A DNA stretch of 64,000 nucleotides from Calliphora vicina (taxonomy: Eukaryota > Arthropoda > Insecta > Diptera > Calliphoridae): positions 114,092,226 through 114,156,225 of the forward strand of contig NC_088780.1 in the NCBI RefSeq assembly GCF_958450345.1, read 5' to 3'. The notes below the pieces were generated by a model. The model was not told the DNA's origin. It was given only the letters and a program-made list of their open reading frames with translations, and searched no databases. Of the stretch, positions 1 to 12,600 are shown in pieces (within the stretch, counting starts at the first letter, position 1; each line of letters starts with the position of its first letter). A program made the translations under genes and the position numbers.

Positions 1-2024
1 CCCCTATATATTTATTATATTGTTGTGTGATCGCAAAATATCATGACATGAATTTACTTCTTTAAATAAATTCAAAGAAAATTCTTAAATAGAAGTAACA
101 TTCTAAAGCAATACATAAAAAAATAATTTGACATACATAATGACTTCCCTTAGCATACTTCTCATCTTATTACTACTTAGTTCCCTAAAAATAAACATTG
201 AAATTATTCTAAACACATATTTATGCCACAATTTTTTTTACCGGATTCTTAGCACTTGTCGTAGCTCCAGTTAATAGTGATTTGAATTTACCTAAACACA
301 TGCACACATGCCTACACTCTCACATAGCCAGCTCCCCCAAGCTAAAGAGTATTTCTGCACAGAAAGCCCCAATTTTGTTGGGGCGTTCAAGTGTATATGA
401 GTAAATTTTCAAAAAAAGAGCGGTCTTAGGAATGTGAGTTACAAAAAATTATGCTAATTTTATGTGTCAATTATGTGCCAATAAGCATGGCAATTGTTAT
501 TAACATACCAACAAACATACTCATCTCATTTCATTACAACTCTACTCATCTGCTTATACAGAGCAACATATGCGAGACATTTTTGGTCCTTCCTTACAGG
601 CTCATTTGAATGAGTACCCACAAACTTGGGTAAAAATAACCTTAATTTTAAAAGTTGTTCTATTTTGGTTTAACTTGCGTAGTTTCTTTTCTATACCAAA
701 TATTTCGTGACTTCTTAGAACTAGAAATTTCATTTTGTTACTTTTTTTGTGTCTTCTGACAAGTGGTCAGATTTTAGGGCAAAAAAAAAAAAAGCAAAAC
801 ACGAAACAGGATAAAAATTTGTTAACCAAATTGTGTTGCTTGTTAATGATGCCATTTTATTGGAATATTTATGTAAATACGGTGTAGCAAAGTGGAAGAT
901 GAGAAAGACATCACAGACTCAAGAAGTGACTGAGTCAAGCATGTTTAAATAGCTAAAAATGACTTGTATCATGGTCAGTCACTACTAATTTCCATAAATA
1001 TGGGTTGGCTGTGTTTTGTCCTCCTGTTTCCTTAAACTGATTTTAATGTGTTTTTTTAATAGAATATATTGTAATTTTCTATTTAATATTTGTTGGCTTT
1101 AATAACTGCATGAACAAACTGAAAAGTTCTTTAAATATCACTGTTCTAAGACTTGTGTGAAATGCAAAACTAAACTAGTGAAGACTGTGACAAATGAGGA
1201 AAATTCAGATGGTTTGTATTTCGTTGGGTTTTGGAATAAAAAAAAAATCGGTAACACACATCGGTAGACCATAGAAAAAAAAAACGTGTGAATCCGAAAT
1301 CTTTGGTTACTAATGTTGCACATACATTTTTGACTGAAATTAATTACAATTTGGTTGCGCAAGTTGAGCATTAGCAAAATAATATTTTGATAATAGCATC
1401 TAAAAGATGTTGTAATTGGTAACAGTTCAAGCTATGTATATCTTGTTGATAGCTGATCATCAGGAATATAACACGACCTTTTTAAACTTTTAAAAAATTG
1501 CCATACATTTTTCGAAAATTTCTGTTTTTCTCGAGCATCATTCACAAAAATTAACCACAATACAGTATTTTGGTTTTTCTTTTAGAGAACTTTTCAGTCC
1601 ATTCTCATAGTAAAACGACTTTTTATCGGTTATTTTTTTCATTTGCATAAAAATGGGCAATGGGTTTTGTACATACATTTATCAGTACTCGTACGAATTT
1701 ACCTATGTGAGTATTCGATGTGAATATTTTAAAATAGCCATTAAATTTAATTGAAATTTTTATGAAAACACCTGATAGCTATGTTGATAAGAATTTATTA
1801 GGTGCAAGTATGGGAATAATAAAAGGAGTATAAAAAATAATAATACGAAAAAAAATAATAATAATGAATACGTTAAAGCCAAAGTTGAAGTTAAAGATAT
1901 TTTTGCTCAAAATAAGGAAACCACAGAAATTATTCGTTTTTTATTTTATCCTGTCAGCATCAAAACATGTCAAAATGTCCATTCAAAGAAGTATTTCGGA
2001 GTTTATGTTTTGATGTTTTACCTC
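1..2024. other. unannotated low-copy-looking DNA
   Basis: AT-rich stretch without a recognisable gene or element. Only a small hairpin stands out (GCCCCAA arms around TTTTG at 366-384). ORFs here are short and lack family motifs. Intron or intergenic DNA is the simplest reading. Confidence 0.6.
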
Positions 2025-2200
2025 ATGAGTCCACCAGGGAACTCCAAAGTAGAAAACCTCGGGTATGTTAAATTTTTAAAACGATCCTATTACATACTTT
2101 CAAAAAATTAGATATATAGAATATCCTTGATCTCGCAGATATTCGCATTTTAAAATTAAATTTTCAACACTTTTAACCAACCTACTCCAGTGAAAAAAAA
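2025..2200. repeat. rearranged fragment of the Transib-like MITE family
   Basis: Two short blocks match the complete element at 32033-32743. The block with CCTCGGGTATGTTA near 2056 matches its reverse strand near 32600. The block ATTCGCATTT...CCTACTCCAGT at 2143-2192 matches its plus strand near 32190-32236. Because the two blocks have opposite orientation relative to the intact copy, this is a rearranged relic without ends. Confidence 0.5.
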
Positions 2201-2454
2201 TGTTCTTCCCACATTTTTTCAAAAAAAGGACACGAAAAAGATATTTTTTTTGCAAAAAATGTAAGCAAAATTTGTTTGGTGGACTCTTGGCTATATCATT
2301 GCCATATATAGTTAAGCGGTATCACCAAGACTGAATTAGCTGTTGGCCAAAAACTGAGTATGGGATTTTCTTAACCTTTGGTAGTAGACTCGTACCTATA
2401 CTGTTGAGTCCGTGTGTTTTTCCTAAAAAGTCTTTATTTGTTGCAGACTGCTAT

Positions 2455-2725
2455 CTGTTAGGGCCTATTTTTGCATTTTTTTTATTGATAAAGCATATTT
2501 TGTTATATTTTACTTCAAAATGCATATTTAACTGCATTATAGCGTAATTTTTAATAAAAATATTTATTTTTATCGTTAATGGACAATATATTGCCTTGAC
2601 TAAATGTTTTTGTTGAATTTTTTTTAGAAATAATCATAAAATTTTGTCGACTAACTTCTTTCGATATGGAAACTGGCAGTAAGATTTCTTCATATCTCTA
2701 TCAGAACTTGATTATCATTCAGGAA
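2455..2725. repeat. fragment related to the 53064-55551 hAT-like element
   Basis: The run with TTTACTTCAAAATGCATATTT and, further on, TCGACTAA-TTCTTTC and TCTCTATCAG matches 53350-53540 in the same order and orientation. No termini are visible here, so it is an internal fragment. Confidence 0.55.
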
Positions 2726-2940
2726 ACTTCTATCTTCAAAAAACAATAGAGATTTTTTTTAGGTATTACAAATTCTTTATTTTTATCAAAAATATTCGTA
2801 TTTTTATCATTGTAATTTCGTCTAATAAGAGATTTCGTTACCCAACGACTTTGTTACTTCTCTTACACTATGAACTAGGGATGATTTTAACAGTCTTAAA
2901 AATTGTACGAACATAACTTCGAATTTTCGAACATAATATT

Positions 2941-3385
2941 TAGAGTATCCAAAACCGAAACCGGTTAACCGGGTTTTTCATCTTTGCAAACTCCACCATT
3001 TTCGGTTTTTTAACTTTTCGCTTTTTTGACAAACCGGTTTTTGTAAGACGGTTAACCGGCATTAATAAAATATATTTCTTAAAGCTCATTCAAACATATT
3101 TATGAATAACTTTGATACCATTTTTAAAAATATTGATTTATTTTATAGAAAATTGTAGCATTTGACAACATTTCCTAAATGATATAAAATAATTGCATAA
3201 AGAATTAAAAAATGCTGAATTTGCATTAAATAAAAAGTTAACCGGTTTTTTTTTGAAGACAAACCCCGAAACCGCTTAACCGTTTTTTTAAAAGACAATA
3301 ATCGAAACCGGTTTTTGCAAAAACACACTTTTTCGGTTAAACCGGAAACCGGTTTTTTAAATTTGCAGGTTTTTTGGACACTCTA
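2941..3385. mobile_element. hAT-like MITE (family A), complete, 445 bp
   Basis: Left end TAGAGTATCCAAAA and right end reverse complement TAGAGTGTCCAAAA form the terminal inverted repeats. The element is flanked by an exact 8-bp duplication ATAATATT at 2933-2940 and 3386-3393, the length made by hAT transposases. Both subterminal regions are packed with the palindromic motif AACCGGTT. No transposase is encoded. A second, 3'-truncated copy lies at 56829-57345. Confidence 0.85.
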
Positions 3386-3393
3386 ATAATATT

Positions 3394-5895
3394 GCACTGT
3401 CATCAGATGTATGCATTTCAGCCTATTCGGGGTACGAGAATTGATTCAAAATTCAGTTACAAATTTTGAACTAAACTTAGATTATTCCAACATAAAAATG
3501 TATCAAATTTAACTGATTTTATGTCGAAATTTCTGATTTAGCCTATTTGTTCTAAAATACCCTACTTTGCCAATCACAAACGGTATAGAATTTTATAAAC
3601 CTTAGTAAGTTTTTAAGTTGTTGTTTGCAATGGTATAAATGAGCATGTTTTGAAATTTAATTTAGGGGAATTTTCAAAAGCTTAATATTTTTTATCCCCC
3701 TAATTACTGAAGGAATTTTTGTATTTAAAAAATGCTTTATTTGCCTCAAACACAAAAAAGTACCGAGATTATAAGCCAAATAACTTTATACAATAAAGAA
3801 AGAAGAAACAAAATAATAAAAGAACTACAATAATTGAAATTCATACATTCATGTCATTTATCACATTAGTAACGGATCATTTCACTATTCAAAATAAAAA
3901 CCGCCAGAAACCAACATAAAAAAAACTTGGCAAAACTAGAAGATGATTTTTATCAAAATTTATTGACAGTAACGGCGTAAATGTCAAAAATGTCAGATGA
4001 CAAAGTGCCACTAACACGCACACACACACACAAGAAATAAAATAAATGCTTGAACAGATCCGGCTGTCAAGTAAAACAGGACAGACAGCACTCCTCTTCT
4101 CACAACAAATACTTAAAGAAAAGCAACAAAATATAAAATGAACAACAATTTAATTTATTTAACTCAGCAGACAAAAAGAACCAACCAAAAATAAAAGTAG
4201 TAAAATAAACCAAAAGTCAGAGAGAACACTTGTGGCAGTTGTAATTTTACGGGGGAACTACGGAAAACTTATAACAAAATTAATCATATGCGTAAAGAAC
4301 ACAGTTTTATTTAACAAGGACAAAGCTGCAACTTAAATGTTTAAATGTAACGAATTTTTATGTTCAATTTAAAAATGAATTTTAAGTACCAGTCTGTTTG
4401 CTCTGACTGACTTGACGAACATTTGTAACTATTCCAAATTGATTAAAAACAAAGAAGGAGAATAAAAAATTATGTAAACCATGAAACCATGCATTAAACT
4501 CTAGCCATAGATCCTTGGTTGGTTGTTTACCGAGCCTGATGTCTTCTTTTACATTTTAAACTTAAGCATTCTTTGGTATTTCTCTGTTGATTTCTTTGGC
4601 CAGAACTATAAGCGATTTTCGCATAATAATAATTTGGTAGACGTGATCTGAATTGATGGTTGCTGTTTTTTTTCCATTCCGGCCAAAAAGGAAAGAACTC
4701 CAGAGAAGGAAAAAAACAGATTCTATAAACACGATAATAACAGCGTAGATGACGATAGCGATAATGACGACAATCATGATGATGATGATTTTAATGCAAC
4801 GACATAAAACGTAAAAGATAATAACGCATTTACAACTTATCTACCATCTCTTGTTGCAAGTATTGTCAACATTTTTTTTAGTTACACTACAATCGCCATC
4901 ATCATACTCATCGTGGCATCGGCATCATCTCCATCAACTTCAATATGGATAAGTAGTATGTTGACCAATCAAATATTACACTCATTGAAAAAGAATAGTC
5001 AAAAAGGGATATTAGTGTCTAGTCTATCATTATCAGTCCCGTTGAAATATCGTAATATTATTCAAGTTGATAACTCAGAGTATCAATGCACTAATGGAAT
5101 GCCAACCCTTTCTGCTTTAAGCCATCAGTAAAGATATTAAAATATCTCCCGTTGGGAACATTAAGGACAACGTTTTTTGGGTGGGGACAAGGATATTTTT
5201 AATCTCTCACCATACAAGGCTTCACAGTCGATTACTCTGAGAATCAAAACAAACTAGTACGAGGCACTAATTAGGACATTAAAAAAGTCCAGATAAAACT
5301 ACCCAGCTCCTCAATTCTTCCCACTGGCAATACATTACAATTTCAGTAGATGGAAGCACACTTATTGTGTGTTGAGAATCGATTAAGAATTCCACATAAC
5401 AGTTAACAGTACTCCTCAAGAAATTATTGTACGAGTCGGAAAACTCTCTATGAAAGTTACTGTTGCCAATCACAACCAAGTCCGGGAACGATGTCATCGA
5501 CTTCAGAGGTATAGGTTATGCTGAAAACCCATAGAATCAAGATAGCGAGATAACAGTAATCCAACTTGCGGAGTCTTACGATTTGCCGCCCTGGTATGGT
5601 AACTAATCCAATAGTTATTTAAATAATCTTACGTGTCAGTAGTATCTCTATAAAAGTTGTACATCTACATCAAGTCCATCTAGAAACATAGTGATTTATT
5701 TCGGAGTGACATTGCTAACCATCATCCTGTAGTCATTTATCAAAATTGTCCAAACGAATGATATTGATTATTTTGTTCAAAGCGGTCAAATGCACGAACA
5801 TTCAAACAGATATTCGGATTGTATTAAACTCTTCATATAGACAAATTGTACGGCAGATAGTAGATTAGATAAAATCGACATTATCAAATCAGCCA
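3394..5895. other. unannotated low-copy-looking DNA
   Basis: No repeat family or protein motif recognised. A short CA microsatellite lies at about 4013-4032. Small ORFs (for example 4562-4777 minus, 4913-5131 plus, 5279-5497 minus) show no family signature and are probably chance. Confidence 0.55.
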
Positions 5896-5901
5896 CATAT
5901 G

Positions 5902-6600
5902 GACAATTCCACGAGAATGACAAACACGACTGAAAAAACAAAAATCAAGATAATTTGAAAAAGAGAAAACAATAAAATGTTACTATGCGAAAGTATTTAG
6001 AGCTTATTACAACATTTTATAGTTAGAGTTTAAACTAACTATATTTAATTTTTTAATTTAAATAACGAAAACTAAGCTCCCAATTAGCATTTCTATTATC
6101 AAATTGTTTATTGAAACCGAATAAATATTTTTTTATTTTTAGTTTTTGTATACATATATTTACAAAATATTTATTGTTTTACTATAAGATAAAATTCAGT
6201 CATGTACGGTATGTCATGTACGATATCAAATTTTATTTATTATAAAATCAAAATTATAAAAAAAAATAAAAAAAAAAATCATCCAAAGATTGTTTGTATT
6301 TAAATATGACGGATTGTAAAAGAAAAATATTTGGTATAGTGTAAGAAATTGAAAGAAAAAAGAACGGCTATCACGATTCGCAAATTTTCGCATATTTCTA
6401 CATGTGCCTTATAATTATTTCCCTTATTTCGCTCGATAATTTGGACAAAAATGTTTCGAAAGAACTTATTATATTTTTAAAATATAGTATCCTCTGAATA
6501 GAACAGAAAGACCACATTATTTTTCAGATACTCTTATTTTTACAAAATCTATTCAACCCTATAAGCTTACAAATGTCACGTACGATGACATGGAATTGCC
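5902..6600. mobile_element. TIR element, about 700 bp, class uncertain
   Basis: Left end GACAATTCCA and right end (reverse complement) GGCAATTCCA are inverted repeats flanked on both sides by CATATG (5896-5901 and 6601-6606), a possible 6-bp target duplication that is itself a palindrome. GT(A/C)ACGTACGAT-like motifs recur inside (near 6205, 6219, 6576). A partial relative lies around 57893-58080. Superfamily not assignable by eye. Confidence 0.55.
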
Positions 6601-6895
6601 CATATGCCAAAGTTTTTTAAAGGAAAGACGAGAAACTAAATCGGTAAACGTTCGAAAAAACGGACAGTTGATCAATTCGAAGAACGGTTTGATTGCACAA
6701 TAATCAATGTTGTTTGGAAGATTCCCTAAACAATTAGGTATGACCCTATGAATCACCATGAACATGTGATTCCAAAAGCTCCATATTTGTATATCCAAGG
6801 AAGCTTACATGTAGAATTCTTAATATATGTAAATTAGGCGAAATTTTTGGCATACTACCACCTGATAGCCAATGCTGTATAAGTAATGAAATTTT

Positions 6896-7330
6896 TATAC
6901 CCTTCACCATCGTGAGAAGGGTAAGCCATGTCCGTCTGTCTCTTGCAATCAATTTTCTGAAGACCACAGATATCTTCTAATGATAGATATTTCAAAGACC
7001 TTGCAACGACGTCTATAAGACCATAGTAAGTTGGATCTACAATGGGTCAAAATCGCCAAAAAAAAAATTTTTAACCCGAATTTTTTTAACCAAAAAAAAA
7101 AATTAAAAAAACCAAAAAACAAATTTTTAAATTTTTTAAAAAAAGAATTGAAATTTAAAAAAAAAATTTAAAATAACAATTCTGAAAATTTTTTTTTCCA
7201 AAAAATGAAAAAAACAACTTTGGAAAAAAAATTTTGTTTACCTAAAAATATTTAAAATTTGTATTTTTAAGTATAATTTGGTGAAGAGTATATAAGATTC
7301 AGCACAGCCGAAGATAGCTCTCTTACTTAT
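6896..7330 (+). mobile_element. Helentron-derived non-autonomous element, family 2
   Basis: Starts TATACCCTTCACCA and near the far end carries the inverted partner TGGTGAAGAGTATA, followed by a hairpin (degraded ATTCGGC/GCCGAAT type) and the terminal CTCTTACTTAT. This order (5' inverted repeat, GTCCGTCTGTC-type microsatellite, 3' inverted repeat, hairpin, TTACTT end) is that of HINE/DINE-1-like elements. The middle (7055-7260) is an A/T-rich low-complexity tract. It encodes no protein. Confidence 0.7.
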
Positions 7331-7444
7331 TTAAGGTCATTTGGAATCAAAAACATCACTTACCAACACCAATTTCTAAAATAAACTGATTTTTTTTCTC
7401 TGAAAATTATATAAATAATTTCGTATTTTTTTTTGCAAGTGTGA

Positions 7445-7767
7445 GGGATATTTCCCTTACTTAAAAATTATCTTTTGAAGTATGTCCAATATTTCAAAAT
7501 AATAGAAAAATATGAAAAATACCGTGATGAATTTTAATAATTTATATTTTTGAGTGATTTGCGGAAGTGGGCCTTATATGGGGGCTATGACCAATTATGG
7601 ACCGAAGGGATATTTCCCTTACTTAAAAATTATCTTTTGAAGTATGTCCAATATTTCAAAATAATAGAAAAATATGAAAAATACCGTGATGAATTTTAAT
7701 AATTTATATTTTTGAGTGATTTGCGGAAGTGGGCCTTATATGGGGGCTATGACCAATTATGGACCGA
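7445..7767. repeat. exact tandem duplication, 162-bp period
   Basis: The block starting GGGATATTTCCC at 7445 is repeated from 7607 with no difference I could find over about 161 bases. It covers the truncated 3' side of the Helentron-like copy and adjacent DNA. Such identity in decayed DNA implies a very recent event or an assembly artefact. Confidence 0.9.
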
Positions 7768-8349
7768 TCACCATGAAATTAGGTAGTGTGATTTATGTCT
7801 ATATGAAAGTTTACTATGTTGAATTTTGTGATTATACCAACATTTTTAAGCGATTGTTAAAGTGATTTTCGGAAGCGGGTCTATATGGGAGCTGTGACTA
7901 ATTATGGACCGATCGTAACAAAATTTGGTGACATGAATTTTGTATATATAAAACTTATTTGGAGCGCAATTTGTGGAGATACATTTATAACTTAAACATT
8001 TATGACCGATAAAGTCCAATTTCGGAAGGACATTTGTATGGGTGCTAGGTGAAATAATGGACTGATTTCAGCCAGTTTCAATAGGCTTGGTCCTTGGGCC
8101 GAAAAAGTTATATTTACCAAATTTGATCGAAATATCTTCAAAATTGCGACCTGTACTCTGCGCACAAAGTTTACATGGACAGCCAGCCAGTCAGCCAACC
8201 AGACGGACGGACATCGTTTAATCGACTCAGAAAGTGATTCTAAGTCGATCGGTATTCTTTAAGGTGGGTGTTAGACTAATATTTTTGGGCGTTATAAACG
8301 TCTGTACAAACGCATAATACCCTCCCCACTATGGTGGTGTAGGGTATAA
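7535..8349 (-). mobile_element. Helentron-derived element, family 1, 3'-truncated copy
   Basis: Matches the complete copies at 30784, 37029 and 44020 from the block near GAGTGATTT(T/G)CGGAAGTGGGCC to the end CCACTATGGTGGTGTAGGGTAT. The hairpin end (GGTCGG...CCGACC) is missing. The tetranucleotide region holds two GTCC units. Small ORFs inside (7992-8198 minus) are frames of the repeat, not genes. Confidence 0.75.
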
Positions 8350-8660
8350 ATATCGTATTATTAAATGTACTGATATGTTGCATAGAACGAATTTTTATCC
8401 GATTTTTTCCATTTTTAAAAAGTTTCGCCTACTTTCGTGTTGTGTACATGTAAATATTAGATCCTGTTCGGTCCTTGGCACTATGATTCTGGATTAAAAG
8501 GTCACTTAAAATAGGCCAAGTATATCAGAATAAGCCAGGAAGATTTGCATATTTGACCACATTATTGCCTATTCCCATATATTAGTTTCTTAATTGATAT
8601 CCCCTATATTTTCTCGAGTGTATATACAAATAAATCGAATATCAAATCCAAATGTTATGG
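8350..8660. repeat. flank duplicated at 31534-31900
   Basis: Sequence beside the family-1 element end (ATATCGTATTATTAAATG through CAAATGTTATGGGTCAGGGG) recurs beside the copy at 30784-31533. Element and flank were therefore copied together, or both lie in a larger repeat. Confidence 0.8.
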
Positions 8661-9199
8661 GTCAGGGGAAATTATGTGCATGTGTGCTTGAGAGAATCTG
8701 TGTTTATTTTCAACTTCCTTTCAAATACATACACAATCATTGCACAACTACAGGCACACAGAAGTACATACATACATAGTAAATACATATGATTGTATAA
8801 ATGTGATCCTCTATATACGATTGAACGAATGTGATTTACTAACTGTATGACTTTAGGAAAAGTACTATGGTATACTTAGCTGTGGTGGCTGCAGTTGTTG
8901 CAGAGTAGCAATTGGCATGATAGTAGTGGTCATTATCCTTGTCGTTCATTTTCAAACAGTCACACAACAGTCAATATTGAAAACCATCACAAACCAATCG
9001 AACGGCAACAGCCGTTGTTTGTTTAAAAATGAAAATGTAGAAAAATAGTAAAAAATCAAAGAATATCTTTAACTCTATTAAGTACACATTTAGGAAAGTA
9101 ACTACAAAAAACTATTTAAAGAAAAAAAAAACAGCAAGAATTTAGGTTTCTTAAGCATAGAGAAAAATATATAAGGGGGAAACTCTCCTGTTAAAAACT

Positions 9200-9345
9200 T
9201 AAGAATGTGATTCTAAGTCGATCAGAAAGTGATTCTAAGTCGATCGGTATACTTTAAGGTGGGAGTTAGACTAATATTTTTGGGCATTACAAACATCTGC
9301 ACAAATGCATTATACCCTCCCCACTATGGTGGTGTAGGGTATAAA
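9200..9345 (-). repeat. family-1 Helentron-derived element, 5'-end fragment
   Basis: Only the last part of the element is present, ending TGGTGGTGTAGGGTATAAA. The motif GTGATTCTAAGTCGATC occurs twice in tandem at its broken edge. Confidence 0.75.
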
Positions 9346-10383
9346 AACTATGTGCAAACAATAACAACACTCGTATGTGTAATTTTTTTGTTTGAGTTTT
9401 TTTTTAGTTTCCACTCTATGTGTTGTTCTTGGTTACTGTTTGAGCACTTTAGCTTTGTCAATTAAAATTTACTGAATGTTAAGAAAAAATTATTTTCGTT
9501 TTACCCATTGAAATAACTGAAAACATTCACCGCCCAAAAAAACCATTCACCACTAAAACCAATAAAAATTTCGTTAGCAAATATATACCAAGTTTTTTTC
9601 ACAATTTACGTGCTGTGGTTTTCAAATGTTTTCATTTTCATTTCAAGTTTAAAAATAAATACTTCACTTGTTTAAAATAATTTTATTAAAAATTATGCAG
9701 TTAATTGTTAATTATTACCTTTTATGTTACATGTTAAATGGCTTTTTTATTTGTTTAGATTTGGGGGGACTTCCCATATTAGAGGTCTGTCTGAAGTTCA
9801 AGTTCATTGTGGCCAATAACAAATATTAGCGTTTTTAAGCGTGCTTATGAATAAAAGGGAAATGCCATAAATAAATTGTTTTATGAATATGTATTCTTTA
9901 TTAAGCACCATTAAGGTTTTATTTAAAAAGCTTCAATAATCACTGAGAGGCCTCTAATAAATTTAAATAACAGTTTTACTTTTATTGAAAAACGTTTGCT
10001 GAAACAATGCGATTTTTAATAGTTGAATACATTATACTAAATGAAAGTTTGAAAGCAATAAAATTCAATAATTGTTTTATTGCCTAATCCTAACGAACTA
10101 GTCCAGATTATGTTGGATATTTTAATACAGTTTTTAAAAAAATTTGACTAAAATTTATTGATAATATTTTTAACCAAATTACCAAATTAGTCTGTAACTG
10201 TGATAAATTTCGTTAAAATCGTAGATTAGAATTCTGAAATTTGCTGTTTTCTATCCGCTTTGTGATGGATTCTCCTTGTTGATAATTTGTTTTAAGGCAA
10301 TTTTAAAAATATTTCCGAGATAAGAGAACTGACAGTTAAAATATGCAACAATTTATTTAATGTCGATTTTAAATTAAAGATAT
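9346..10383. other. unannotated DNA
   Basis: AT-rich, no recognisable element termini and no coding motif seen. Confidence 0.5.
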
Positions 10384-11060
10384 TTACTTTTAGTTACTTT
10401 TTTTTAAACCAAATATTTTAAAAAGTTTCGAAAATTGAAAAAATCTAAAATTTTTATAGATGTTTTTTTTCTTTTTTTTGAATTTTCTTTAATTTTTAAT
10501 ACAAATTTAAAAAAAAATTGTGTTTTTTTTATTAAATTAAAAAAAGTTATCAATTTTAAACAGAAAATCTAGAGTTTGAAATATTTTATTTGAAGATAAA
10601 AATATTTGAGATCATATTAATATCTCAAATTAATAAAATTTTATAATATTCTCTATTTTCAATAAAAATAAAATTTTTAAAAAAACATTAAATTTTGAAA
10701 AATTCTATCACATTCTAGAAAAATAATTTTAATTTCCAAAAAAAAAGAAAATTTCTTATTTAAATTTATTTTGTAATCTGGAAAATTTTATATTAATTTT
10801 CTACAAAAAAAAATTTAAATAAATTTTTTATTAAATTCAATTTTATAAAAAAAATTTTATTTTTTTTTTAAATTTTACAAAAAAAAAAAAAATTATTTTA
10901 TAAAAAAGTTTTATATTTATATGATAAAATATCTAAATTTTATTAAAAAAAAACTTTAAAATTGTAACTCAAATATTTTTAATTTTTTAAAAAATATAAC
11001 AATTACATTCGAATTTAATTTTTTTAAAAAATTTTTAAAAAAAAATATTAAATTGTTTGA
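10384..11060. repeat. very AT-rich low-complexity tract
   Basis: Almost entirely A and T, with many A or T runs of 5-14 bases and short palindromes of the AAATTT type. No gene is possible here. Function unknown; matrix attachment or plain drift are both possible. Confidence 0.7.
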
Positions 11061-11690
11061 ATACATCAGCACTTTCAATGCAAAATATCACCTTCAAAAG
11101 CATTAAACATATATTAAATTTATTCAGTTTAATTAATGCTTTTATTTTTATTTATGTTACATATTTGAATAAATACAATTTTTTAAATTCGTTTCATAAT
11201 AAATTTCTTTTTTAAATTTGTTTCATAATAAAAAAACTATTCACAAAAGATTATTAAAATTGATTCGATTTAGTTGTAATTTATTAACTAATACTTTTAT
11301 CGCTTGCGAAATGTTTTTTTTTTTTTTTAATTCACTGTAACATTGTAACATGTTAATGTGGGAACTTATTATTATTGAATTATTGTTAATTTTTTTTTTA
11401 TTTTCACAAAAACAAACACTCACCTTTAACTAAAAGATGTTAGAATTATTATTGTATTTATTTAACATTTCACTTTTAATATGGCAGGTTTTTGAATTCC
11501 CTTAAACATAAATTATTTTAATAAATTTTACTATTTTTACTATTTTTAGGCACTTGTAACGGTTTTATTTTTAAATTTAGATGCACTATTTTCAAAATAT
11601 TTGTTATAAAAAAATTTCATTTATATTGTAAAAATTTATTTAATTTTTAATTTTCACAGTTAATTTTTTTTTTGAATTTCCTAAATTCGC
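11061..11690. other. unannotated AT-rich DNA
   Basis: Nothing recognisable apart from poly-T runs; it leads into the GC-richer stretch that follows. Confidence 0.5.
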
Positions 11691-12600
11691 ACGAAGGAAT
11701 TATTCTGTTAAGGAATTATTGTTCATGCACACTCAATTCCCACCGACCGTTTGTTAAATAATTCTCCTAAAATTCAAATTGTTGGATTCTTTTATACCTT
11801 CGCGTCGTTGATTCTTCTGTTCTGTGCTGTTCTGTTCTGAATTGTAACTCTGCTGAATTGTTGTGGAATTTGTTGCTGATTTTCTTTTATTTTTTTTGGT
11901 TTGTTATTGTTACTTTTTAATGATGTCGACGATGGTGATGATAATGATGACTGGAGGATTGTTTAGTAAATCGAGTGCTGGTGTTTAAAGTGGCCGAGAG
12001 TGTGTAATCGCGCTACGCAACACACACTCACGCACTCATACTCCAAGCCCTCTCCAAATCGCCAGAATACAGAACAAAATGCCCCAATGTACTACAAACA
12101 CTTGTTGTTGTTGTTATTGTGCGAAATGTGAAACTTAAATTAAAATTTTTGTGTGCTTCTTTGCAAAAGCCCTCTGCTGCTTCTGCTGTCTCACATACAG
12201 GGCAGCAGAAATTTGTAATTCTGTTAAAGCTGCTGTTGCTGTGATCGCTGCTGCTGCTACTTTTGAAATTGTTGTTAATGTTTGTAGGTTTTTGGAAAGA
12301 TGTTGCTAAAAGATCAGAGCGTAGAGGGCCCAAACAAACAATATAACTCAAACGAACTGGCTGGCTACTGGCAACATTTTGTTGTTGAAAAGTTCTAAAC
12401 TTTTTTCGTATAGGTTCTTAACTCTCTTTTTGGTGTCTGTGTGTGTGTACGCAGTCAGCTTTGCGTTTTGTATTTCCCAAAATTGTGGCTGCTATTGTTT
12501 ACCACTCTCCCTCCCGTTTTGATTATTCGAGTGGATGAGTAAACCCTAGCCAGCCAGCAGTGATTTGTTGTGTGATAATTTTGTTGATTTTTCGCTCTCG
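11690..12600 (-). promoter_or_regulatory. possible promoter and 5' transcribed region
   Basis: This stretch is visibly GC-richer than its surroundings and holds trinucleotide runs (GTTGTTGTT, GCTGCTGCT, GATGATGAT) and CA-rich blocks common in fly 5' regions. On the minus strand a TATA-like GGTATAAAAG lies at 11789-11798. Upstream on that strand are CAACAA/CAGCAG-rich tracts. No clear initiator at the expected spacing and no start codon with a convincing ORF was found. The 107-codon frame at 12028-12351 minus is compositionally biased and has no domain. Inference only. Confidence 0.25.

Noticed and set aside
366..384. Short GC hairpin as a terminator or ncRNA
   Set aside because: Seven-base arms are expected by chance in 64 kb, and intrinsic terminators are not relevant in this genome.
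4562..4777. Hydrophobic N-terminus in a 71-codon minus ORF as a small membrane protein
   Set aside because: Driven by ATT/GTC trinucleotide runs; no supporting context.
12028..12351. 107-codon minus-strand ORF, rich in Ser and Asn
   Set aside because: Composition follows trinucleotide runs of the region; no domain, no splice context and no homologous motif.
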